From an uncultured Opitutia bacterium (lineage in GTDB: Bacteria; Verrucomicrobiota; Verrucomicrobiia; Opitutales; Opitutaceae), in contig CAIMAQ010000030.1 of assembly GCA_903839035.1 (NCBI GenBank), forward strand, positions 1 through 50,197: a stretch of DNA of 50,197 nt, in the 5' to 3' direction. A model generated the notes under the pieces. The model did not search any database, was not told where the DNA came from, and saw only the letters and a list, made by a program, of their open reading frames with translations. Every line of letters begins with the position of its first letter. Positions within the stretch are counted from its first letter, which is position 1. This document shows positions 44,094 to 50,197 of this stretch, one piece after another. The position numbers were made by a program, and so were the translations under genes.

Positions 44094-44166
44094 TTACAGG
44101 AGGTAACAGAGGAAACAGAGAGAGGATTTCGAGCGACTCCTCCGTTCTCTCCGTTTCTTCCTGTAA
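44094..44166. repeat. Family B intergenic palindrome (second copy)
   Basis: TTACAGGAGGTAACAGAGG at 44094-44112 has an inverse copy ending CCTGTAA at 44166, with a few mismatches over about 25 bp. Same family as 21907. It lies in the 320-bp gap (44026-44345) upstream of the small membrane protein gene; the rest of this gap shows no gene that I can support apart from a possible coding remnant. Confidence 0.87.
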
Positions 44167-44169
44167 AAC

Positions 44170-44289
44170 GGTTTGGTTCTGCCGCTCCCACGCCTTCGCC
44201 CGGAGCGCGCGCGGCGAGACCCCGAGCACCGCAGCTACCGCGAGAAATGAAACGCCTCCTCCGGGCTTGGCCTTTGGGGTAGGTTTAAA
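44170..44289 (-). other. Possible gene remnant with helix-turn-helix-like stretch
   Basis: In minus-strand frame, about 40 codons read through from 44289 to 44170 and include AVLGVSPRALRAKAWER, which resembles a helix-turn-helix segment. There is no start and it runs into the family B repeat, so it is at best the end of a degraded regulator gene. Chance reading frames are common in GC-rich DNA. Confidence 0.2.
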
Positions 44290-44345
44290 CGGCTGATGGC
44301 TGGCAGGAGACAGGGTTATGTGTTAATCGATGTGCTCCATACTGC

Positions 44346-45377
44346 ATGATTCCCGCAACCCTCGACACCCCTTCCCTCATCATTGATACCGGCGGCTTTG
44401 CCGGCACCCGCCAAAGCATTTTTCCGAAAGTCCGCCCGCCGGGCTATTTTTCGCCCGACGCCGACCCGGTCGCCGTGAAGGCGTTTTTCGAGGCTAACGG
44501 CTACCTCGTGCTCGAGAACGGGTTCACCCCCGCCGAGGTCGAGGCGCTCAAGCGCGAGACGACCCTCATCTGCCGCGGCGAGCGCGGCGAACTGCCTGAT
44601 CATCCCAAGGCCGCGCCGACCGAGTCCGACGCCGATGTCCTGCACCGGTTCCTCTGCATCCATTTCCCGCACAAGTGCTCCGCGGTAATGCTGAACACCG
44701 TCCACAGCGCGCCCACGGTGAAGACCCTCACCACGATCATCGGCCCGAACGTGAAGTGCATGCAGTCCATGCTATTCATCAAGTCCTCCGGCAAACCCGG
44801 CCAGGCCTGGCACCAGGACGAGGACTACATCCCGACGCGCGACCGCTCGCTCACCGGCTCGTGGATCGCCCTCGACCGCGCCACCCAGGAAAACGGCTGC
44901 CTCTGGGTCGTGCCCGGCTCGCACCGGCACGGCATCCTTTGGGAACAACGCTGGCACGCCGACCGCCGCTTCGACTGCGCGCAGGAGTCCGTGGATTTCC
45001 CGTACACCGACGAACAGTCCATCCCGGTCGAGGTTGAGGCCGGCTCCGTCGTGTTCTTCAACGGCTACCTGCTCCACCGCTCGCTGCCCAACCGCGCGCC
45101 GCAGGGCACCTACCGGCGCTCGCTGGTGAACCATTTCATGAGCTGCGAATCGTACCTGCCGTGGGGCAAGACCCCCGAGGGCGAGCACAACGCGCACTAT
45201 GATTACCGCGACATCATCATCGTCGCCGGCAAGGACCCTTACGCCTATCGCGGCTACACCAGCATCCAGACGCCCAGCGTCCGCCCGAGCGGCCAGGGCG
45301 GCTGCGACAAGTGGGGCGGTCAGGGCAACGAGTACTCCGAAAACCCGCCACCGCGGCCGATTGGGAAGAAGGTTTAA
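44346..45377 (+). CDS. Phytanoyl-CoA-dioxygenase-like oxygenase
   Basis: The 343-residue protein has the iron-binding H156-x-D158 in AWHQDEDY, distal H244 in GYLLHRSLPN and R257 or R258 for 2-oxoglutarate. The SWIALDRATQENGCLWVVPGSH segment is a typical PhyH core. It is longer than the 25227 protein at both ends. The substrate is unknown. The AT-rich stretch before the ATG (TTAATCGATG near 44322) is a candidate promoter region. It converges with the DUF885 gene, with a GGGCGGGTC palindrome between. Confidence 0.87.
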   Translation: MIPATLDTPSLIIDTGGFAGTRQSIFPKVRPPGYFSPDADPVAVKAFFEANGYLVLENGFTPAEVEALKRETTLICRGERGELPDHPKAAPTESDADVLHRFLCIHFPHKCSAVMLNTVHSAPTVKTLTTIIGPNVKCMQSMLFIKSSGKPGQAWHQDEDYIPTRDRSLTGSWIALDRATQENGCLWVVPGSHRHGILWEQRWHADRRFDCAQESVDFPYTDEQSIPVEVEAGSVVFFNGYLLHRSLPNRAPQGTYRRSLVNHFMSCESYLPWGKTPEGEHNAHYDYRDIIIVAGKDPYAYRGYTSIQTPSVRPSGQGGCDKWGGQGNEYSENPPPRPIGKKV

Positions 45378-45468
45378 GGTCGGGCGAGGTCTCCAATCCG
45401 CCCGGGGTGGTCGCCGATGGCCCCATCAGCAATCGCGTCGGCAGGGACACCGCCGCCCACCAACGGAA

Positions 45469-45491
45469 AGGGCGGGTCAGAGACCCGCCCT
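45469..45491. repeat. GGGCGGGTC-type palindrome between convergent genes
   Basis: AGGGCGGGTC at 45469-45478 pairs perfectly with GACCCGCCCT at 45482-45491 around an AGA loop. It lies in the gap between two convergent genes, where it could act as a terminator in either direction. Confidence 0.8.
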
Positions 45492-45517
45492 ACTCCAATC
45501 AAAATACCCGGCTCCGA

Positions 45518-47362
45518 TTACGCCTTCTTCTTCGCCTCGATCCAGGCGCGCACGTTTTCCTCGAGGATGTCGAGCGGCACCGCGCCGTCCTTTAGCACCA
45601 CGTCGTGGAACTCGCGCACGTCGAACTTGCCGCCCTGCGCCTTCGTGCCGCCGAGCTCCTTCGTCGCCAGCTCCCGCAGCTCCAGGATCTTCATCATGCC
45701 GATTTTGTAGGCGGTAGCCTGGCCGGCCATGACGATGTAGCGGTTAGTCTCGGTCAGAATGTCGCGCTCGCTGTTCGGCGTGTTCGTGCGGAGCCAGTCC
45801 ATGGTCTGCTGCCGCGTCCAACGCTTCGCGTGGATGCCCGTGTCCACCACGAGCCGCGCCGCGCGCCAGAGCTCCATCGAGAGCCGGCCGAAGTTGGAAT
45901 ACGGGTCCGCGTAAAAACCCATCTCCTTCGGGATGCGCTCGCAGTACAGGCCCCAGCCCTCGATGTACGCGGTGTAGCCGCCAAACTTCCGGAACTTCGG
46001 GATGCCCGTCAGCTCCTGCGCCATCGCGATCTGCATGTGGTGGCCCGGGATGCCCTCGTGGTAGGCCAGCGCCTCCATCTCGTACTTCGGCACCGAGTCC
46101 ATCTGGTAGAGGTTCACGTAATACGTGCCGGGACGCGACCCGTCCGGCGCCGGGCGCTCATAAAACGCCCCGCCGCTCTCGCGTTCGCGGAACGGCTCGA
46201 CCGCCTTCACGATGATCATCGCCTTCGGCTTGGTGATGAACAGCTCGTCGAGCCGCCCGCGCATCGTGTCGATAATCTTGATCGCGCCCTCGAGGTAGGC
46301 CGCCTTTCCTTCCGGCGTGTTCGGGAAATAGAACTGCTTGTCCTCGCGCATGAACCTGAAGAACGCCGGCAGGTCGCCCTTGAAGCCGACCTGCGCCTTC
46401 ACCTGGTCCATCTCGGCGTGGATGCGCGCGACTTCCTTCAAGCCGATCGCATGGATCTGCTCCGCCGTCAGGTCGGTCGTCGTCGTGCGGCGCAGCGCAT
46501 AGTTGTAGTAGTCGGCGCCATTCTGGAACTTCCACACGCCGTCGTCCGTCGTCGCGACCTTCTCCAGCGCCACCAGCTCGGCGATGAGCTCGTCATAGGC
46601 GGGCTTGACCGAGCCGGTGAGGGCGAGCTTCGCCCCGGCCACCAGGCGGTCCTTCGTCGCCTGATCGGCGTCGGGCAGCTTCGCGACCTTCTTGGAGAAA
46701 TCCTCCAGCAGCGTGCTGGGCTGGCCGGACGTGTCGAACGGCTCGCCGGTGATGATGCCTCTCGACGAATCGATCACGAGCGGGAACACGAACTTCGGCG
46801 GGATGATGCCCTTCGCCCGGCGCTCCTCGAGGCCGATGACGAGCTCGTCAAACTTCGCCTTGATGCCGTTGAGCCGCGCGATGTACGCCTCGGCGTCCTT
46901 CACGTCGCCGATGCGGTGGATGTTGATCAGGAACGCCGGCGTCCCGGAGTGTTCCCCGAACATCTGGTTCACCGGGTAGTTGTAGAGCCGCCATTTGAAA
47001 CCCTCGATGCCGCGCTCGGCGCGGCTGACATAGAGCCGGTAGCTCAGCTGCGTCTGGTGGTTCAGCGCCTCGAAATTGATCGTCTTCTTGAGCTCCGCGA
47101 GGTGCTCCACCGTCAGCGCGAGATCCTCGGTCTGGTGCGCGTCGGAATCGTCGTCCCACTTGTCCTGGTCCTTCTTGATGCCGAGCTGTGACTCCATTTC
47201 CGGGCTGCGCGCCACGGACTCGTTGAAGACGCGCTCAAAGAACGCATTGGCCTTGGCGGACTCGGCCGCGATCTGTTCGGGGGTGTACGTGGCGGCGCGC
47301 GCGGCGCCGGCGAGCAGGGCAAACAGTGCCGCCAGGGCGGCACGGGGGAGGAAGCGGTTCAT
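45518..47362 (-). CDS. Secreted DUF885 family protein (metallopeptidase-like)
   Basis: The 614-residue protein has a signal peptide (about residues 1-23, ending AARA) and the DUF885 hallmark HEGIPGHH at about residue 434, in YHEGIPGHHMQIA. This is a variant of a zinc-binding HExxH-type site and suggests metal-dependent hydrolysis of peptides or related bonds in the periplasm. Length is normal for the family. The start ATG at 47362 begins MNRFLPRAALAALFAL. A family C palindrome lies upstream. Confidence 0.87.
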   Translation of the reverse strand: MNRFLPRAALAALFALLAGAARAATYTPEQIAAESAKANAFFERVFNESVARSPEMESQLGIKKDQDKWDDDSDAHQTEDLALTVEHLAELKKTINFEALNHQTQLSYRLYVSRAERGIEGFKWRLYNYPVNQMFGEHSGTPAFLINIHRIGDVKDAEAYIARLNGIKAKFDELVIGLEERRAKGIIPPKFVFPLVIDSSRGIITGEPFDTSGQPSTLLEDFSKKVAKLPDADQATKDRLVAGAKLALTGSVKPAYDELIAELVALEKVATTDDGVWKFQNGADYYNYALRRTTTTDLTAEQIHAIGLKEVARIHAEMDQVKAQVGFKGDLPAFFRFMREDKQFYFPNTPEGKAAYLEGAIKIIDTMRGRLDELFITKPKAMIIVKAVEPFRERESGGAFYERPAPDGSRPGTYYVNLYQMDSVPKYEMEALAYHEGIPGHHMQIAMAQELTGIPKFRKFGGYTAYIEGWGLYCERIPKEMGFYADPYSNFGRLSMELWRAARLVVDTGIHAKRWTRQQTMDWLRTNTPNSERDILTETNRYIVMAGQATAYKIGMMKILELRELATKELGGTKAQGGKFDVREFHDVVLKDGAVPLDILEENVRAWIEAKKKA

Positions 47363-47424
47363 CCGGCCACCACACCGGAGCGTCCCCGCGCCGGCAACGG
47401 CATTTTGGATGAACGGTCAGGGAG

Positions 47425-47507
47425 TGCCCACGGAACACACGGAAAACACGGAAATGACCTCCGAATAGGGGATTTCTGTTCCTTGTTTTCCGTGTGCTCC
47501 GTGGGCA
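47425..47507. repeat. Family C intergenic palindrome (full copy)
   Basis: TGCCCACGGAACACACGGA at 47425-47443 has an inverse copy ending CCGTGGGCA at 47507; the arms match over about 26 bp. Units are ACACGGAAA-like and repeat at 8-9-nt spacing. It sits between divergent DUF885 and PhyH genes. Confidence 0.88.
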
Positions 47508-47566
47508 AAAATTCCTCGATTGCAGTGCCTCCCACCTTCCCGGGGCATATCACCCTTATTTCCTCC

Positions 47567-48367
47567 ATGCCCACCGCCTCCCTCGCCCAGCAGCGCGCCT
47601 TCTTTGAAACCTACGGTTTCCTCAAACTCCCCGGGCTCCTCAAAAACGAGATCGCCGGCATCATCTCCGAGTTCGAGGCCGTGTTTCCCCAGGTCGGACC
47701 CAATCCCGACGGCTCCAAGCGCCGGTTCTTCGTCCCCTTCATCGACCAACGTCCCGCCCTCTGCACCCTGCTCGATCATCCCGGCCTCCTCGAGGCCGCC
47801 GGCAACCTGATCGGGCCCGACTTCAACTATGTCGGCAGCGACGGCAACTATTACACCGGTGACACCGGCTGGCACCGCGACAGCCTCTACCAGAGCAGCA
47901 GCTATATCAAAGTTGCGCTCTACCTCGACCGCGTGACCAAGGACACCGGCTGCCTGCGCGTCATCCCCGGCTCGCACCACGACGCCAACATCAAGATTTT
48001 CGACGGCACCATCACCGCAGAGTCAGAGGGCAACTTCGGCGTCCACGGCCGCGACATCCCCCACTTCCCGCTCGAGAACGAGCCTGGCGATGTCCTCCTC
48101 TTCAACCACCGCGTCCTCCATGCGTCCTTCGGCGGCAGCACCTCGCGTCGCATGTTCACGATGAACCTCGGCCGCCGCGCCAAGGACCCCAAGGAAGTCG
48201 ACGACCTGATCTCCTACCTCTCGTACCACCTCAAGCCGCACGCGCCCACGCCCTACGGCAAGACGATGCTGGAAACCGCCAGCCCCGCCCGGATGGTCCA
48301 TCTCACCCAGCCCCCTCAATTCTGGGCCGCCGGCGGCGAGCACTACAAGCTGCGCACGGCGAAGTAA
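47567..48367 (+). CDS. Phytanoyl-CoA-dioxygenase-like oxygenase (short form)
   Basis: The 266-residue protein has H103-x-D105 in TGWHRDSLY, distal H185 in NHRVLHASFGG and R194 or R195, the PhyH iron and 2-oxoglutarate residues. The ATG at 47567 (MPTASLAQQRAFFETYGF) is chosen, since the longer reading frame covers the family C repeat. It is distinct from the 25227 and 44346 proteins in length. Substrate is unknown. It converges with the JmjC/cupin-type gene. Confidence 0.86.
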   Translation: MPTASLAQQRAFFETYGFLKLPGLLKNEIAGIISEFEAVFPQVGPNPDGSKRRFFVPFIDQRPALCTLLDHPGLLEAAGNLIGPDFNYVGSDGNYYTGDTGWHRDSLYQSSSYIKVALYLDRVTKDTGCLRVIPGSHHDANIKIFDGTITAESEGNFGVHGRDIPHFPLENEPGDVLLFNHRVLHASFGGSTSRRMFTMNLGRRAKDPKEVDDLISYLSYHLKPHAPTPYGKTMLETASPARMVHLTQPPQFWAAGGEHYKLRTAK

Positions 48368-48390
48368 GCGCGCGGAGCCAGTCAGACCGC

Positions 48391-49161
48391 TCAATTGCTC
48401 GCTGCGGTCAACCGCCGGTGCTCCACCAACTCCTGCTCGTTCCGCGAGAGCTGCCCGTGGTGACGCAGCCCGCCGTGCGAGATGTTCACACTCAACGCGA
48501 TCTCCTCGCCGGCCTCCACCCAGTGGGGCGTAAGCAATTCGTTCCACAGCACGTCGCCGGGCCGCATGTCATGACAGAGTGCGTCGGCCTCGGTCAGCTC
48601 CGCCGGCCGGGCCAGCTTCCCGGCCTGGTAGTTCACGCGCGTCTCCCGCGGCGCCCAGCGGTCGGGCTCCTTCAGCCCGCAAAAACGCTTCCGCCCGTAG
48701 ATCTGCCAGGCCAGCACGTGCGAGAAATCCATGTGGTAGTTCGTCGCACACTGCCGGCCGCTGATGAAGATGATCGGGGAGCACCGTTCGTAGGTGAAGC
48801 CGTTCGCCGCGAGTGCCGCCCGCCACGGGACCATCACGCTTTGCTCGAAGCCGTGCAGGAACTTTCCCGGCGCGTCGAACCGCGCCAGTTCAAAGTGCGC
48901 GAGCGCGAACGGGGTTTGCAGCGCCGGCCTGATCGGCCGGCGGCGAAAGTCCTCCGCGATGTTACCCAGCTGGAGCCGATCGCCGCGCGTGCCGGGTGTG
49001 ATGCGCGTCAGCGGGTCGTCCCGCAGCTCGGACACCACCCGGTCCAGCGGCGGCAGCGCATACGCGAACGGCACGCACGCGTCCGCCAGCAGGAAATTAT
49101 GCACTCCGTTCCAGCGCTGCTGGAACTGGTCCCAGGTTCGGACCGTGGCGGAGGCGGACAT
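48391..49161 (-). CDS. JmjC/cupin-8-type Fe(II) oxygenase-like protein
   Basis: The 256-residue protein has a cupin-like core with H143-x-D145 in NYHMDFSHVLAWQIYG, followed by GRKRFCGLKEPD and the distal H213 in LLTPHWVEAG, the pattern of JmjC-type hydroxylases. A substrate cannot be told. Its ATG is 6 bp after the stop of the MBL-fold gene, so the two are likely co-transcribed. Confidence 0.78.
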   Translation of the reverse strand: MSASATVRTWDQFQQRWNGVHNFLLADACVPFAYALPPLDRVVSELRDDPLTRITPGTRGDRLQLGNIAEDFRRRPIRPALQTPFALAHFELARFDAPGKFLHGFEQSVMVPWRAALAANGFTYERCSPIIFISGRQCATNYHMDFSHVLAWQIYGRKRFCGLKEPDRWAPRETRVNYQAGKLARPAELTEADALCHDMRPGDVLWNELLTPHWVEAGEEIALSVNISHGGLRHHGQLSRNEQELVEHRRLTAASN

Positions 49162-49167
49162 GCGGGT

Positions 49168-50124
49168 TCAGCCCTGCTTCTCCGTCAGCTCGTCATACGC
49201 CACGCTGAGGTTGCCCTGCAGCCGGTTCGGGAGCGGGGCGTGCAGGTCGGAAAAGCCGGGGAAGTTCTCCAGCGCCACGATCTCCGTCTTCGCCTTACCC
49301 GCCGCCATGCCCTGCTGCACATGTGTGAGCAGCGCGCTGAAATAATCCCGCTGCGCCAACAGATCGGCATGGCCGCCGGTGACGCCAAACTTCGGGTGGC
49401 CGTGGCCGCAGATGTAGATCGCGTCGGCCGGATAGGTCTTCACCGCCGTCTCGAGCACCGTAATCCAATGGCGGATGCTCGCCCCGCCCGGCCGGTCAAT
49501 CACCGGGTAGATGCGGTTGAACATCAAGTCGCCGAGGTGCACGACGTTGGCCTTTTCGAAATGCACGATCACGTCGCCGCGCGTGTGCGCCGGGCCGAAA
49601 TACTTCGCGGTCACGGTCTCGTCCCCCAGCTCCTTCCGCCAGGCGTCCGGGAACGTCGCATCCGGATAGGTCTGCTTGTCTTCCGCGCCCGCCTTGACCG
49701 TGGCCCGCATGAGCTCGGGCACATTTGCCTGCGCCACGATTGTGCGCGCCGCGGGCTTGAAGACGCCGTTGCCGCCGGTGTGATCGGCGTGGTGATGCGT
49801 GTCCAGCACGACATCAATCATCCGGTCCCCGCGCCCGGGCAGGCCCGCGAGGCAGACCGCCGCCGAGTCCAGAAACTGCGTGTCCACCACCACCAGCGCC
49901 GCCGCATTCGACAGCCAGCCGATGGTGCCGCCGCGGCCGATGAACAGCCCGACATTGCGCCGCAACGGGCGGAACTCGGGCGTCCACTTGGCCATGGGAC
50001 CCGCCGGCGTTTTCACGGGCACAGTCGGCGAAGCGGCAGGGGTGGCGGCGAACAAGGAGGGGCGGGCGAGCAGGCCCGCGGAAGCGAGCAGCGACGAACG
50101 GACGAGGAATTCACGGCGGTTCAT
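49168..50124 (-). CDS. Tat-exported metallo-beta-lactamase-fold hydrolase
   Basis: The 318-residue protein starts with a twin-arginine signal (MNRREFLVRSSLLASAG, residues 1-17) and has the MBL zinc motif THHHADHTGG (H110, H112, D114, H115). Further metal ligands are expected from FGPAHTRGDVIVHF and the late GHGHP (CGHGHPKFG). It should be exported folded with its zinc ions to the periplasm. Substrate is not known; lactonase or thioester hydrolase activities are possible. The ATG at 50124 is chosen by the Tat signal. A half repeat follows upstream. Confidence 0.87.
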   Translation of the reverse strand: MNRREFLVRSSLLASAGLLARPSLFAATPAASPTVPVKTPAGPMAKWTPEFRPLRRNVGLFIGRGGTIGWLSNAAALVVVDTQFLDSAAVCLAGLPGRGDRMIDVVLDTHHHADHTGGNGVFKPAARTIVAQANVPELMRATVKAGAEDKQTYPDATFPDAWRKELGDETVTAKYFGPAHTRGDVIVHFEKANVVHLGDLMFNRIYPVIDRPGGASIRHWITVLETAVKTYPADAIYICGHGHPKFGVTGGHADLLAQRDYFSALLTHVQQGMAAGKAKTEIVALENFPGFSDLHAPLPNRLQGNLSVAYDELTEKQG

Positions 50125-50134
50125 GCCCGGATGG

Positions 50135-50170
50135 TTAACCGCGAATGGCCGCAAATGAACGCTAATTTTT
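50135..50170. repeat. Half of a tandem-unit intergenic palindrome (family G)
   Basis: Starting TTAACCGCGAATGG, made of three degenerate 9-10-nt units of the CCGCGAATG type, ending GCTAATTTTT. No second arm is seen before the window end. It resembles the design of families A to D and is followed by a GGGGTC palindrome, as at 6054. Confidence 0.55.
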
Positions 50171-50181
50171 ATACTCAAGGC

Positions 50182-50197
50182 GGGGTCTTCGGACCCC
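50182..50197. repeat. GGGGTC palindrome with TTCG loop, cut by window end
   Basis: GGGGTC at 50182-50187 pairs with GACCCC at 50192-50197 around a TTCG tetraloop. The stem may continue beyond the window. It belongs to the GGGCGGGTC type also seen at 6097, 11632 and 45469. Confidence 0.6.

Noticed and set aside
1-50197. CRISPR arrays, tRNA and rRNA genes, and insertion sequences
   Set aside because: I saw no regularly spaced direct repeats, no tRNA-like cloverleaf, no rRNA stretches and no transposase-like protein while reading the window. The palindromic elements do not encode proteins.

Overview
The window is a GC-rich bacterial chromosome segment of about 50 kb holding 43 protein genes, with no tRNA, rRNA, CRISPR array, transposase or phage gene that I can see. 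Several things together suggest a Verrucomicrobiota member near Opitutaceae, inferred without a marker gene: plant-polysaccharide enzymes, several phytanoyl-CoA-dioxygenase-like proteins, four uroporphyrinogen-decarboxylase-superfamily proteins, a bacterial deoxyhypusine-synthase-like protein, few Shine-Dalgarno sequences, and many palindromic repeats between genes.

Layout. 0-3 kb: a coiled-coil membrane protein and a GH28-like beta-helix protein. 3-7 kb (minus strand): SlyX-like protein, receiver protein with a Cys4 domain, YyaL/SSP411-type thioredoxin-domain protein, and a deoxyhypusine-synthase-family enzyme. 7-12 kb (plus): DMT permease, lipoprotein, secreted or anchored hypothetical, ABC-F ATPase. 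12-18 kb (minus): thymidine phosphorylase, coiled-coil protein, NatAB-like ABC exporter, LytTR regulator and LytS-like kinase. 18-23 kb (minus): deoxyribose-phosphate aldolase, aldehyde dehydrogenase, POT transporter and a short ALDH homologue without the catalytic half, probably one operon. 23-24 kb: thioesterase and NTF2-like protein. 24-39 kb: a carbohydrate and C1-like region (six-hairpin glycosidase, PhyH oxygenase, UroD-like methyltransferase, C45 acyltransferase, ankyrin protein, lyase-like protein, oligogalacturonate-lyase-like protein, GH106-like hydrolase, and three adjacent UroD-like proteins). 39-43 kb: DoxX protein, membrane protein, Gfo/Idh/MocA-aldo/keto-reductase fusion, SpoU-type rRNA methyltransferase. 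43-50 kb: small membrane protein, two PhyH oxygenases, DUF885 protein, JmjC/cupin-type oxygenase and a Tat-exported metallo-beta-lactamase-fold hydrolase.

How the genes work together. The GH28-like, PL22-like and GH106-like proteins fit breakdown of pectin or rhamnogalacturonan. The UroD-like and PhyH proteins beside them may process methylated or otherwise modified products; that is inference. DeoA and DeoC fit deoxynucleoside catabolism, with the full ALDH a candidate to oxidise the acetaldehyde DeoC releases.

The most unusual content is between genes. Nearly every larger gap holds a palindromic element. Several families with different sequences (8224, 16071, 21907, 43678, 44094, 47425, plus half-copies at 6054, 11766 and 50135) share one design: each arm is about three degenerate 8-11-nt purine-rich units in tandem, and the second arm is the inverse. 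Separate palindromes (6097, 11632, 45469, 50182) use a GGGCGGGTC-type stem. A CATTGCGAG-type palindrome at 32151 supplies the last residues and stop codon of a glycoside hydrolase gene, and a nested palindrome at 42732 lies between two divergent genes.
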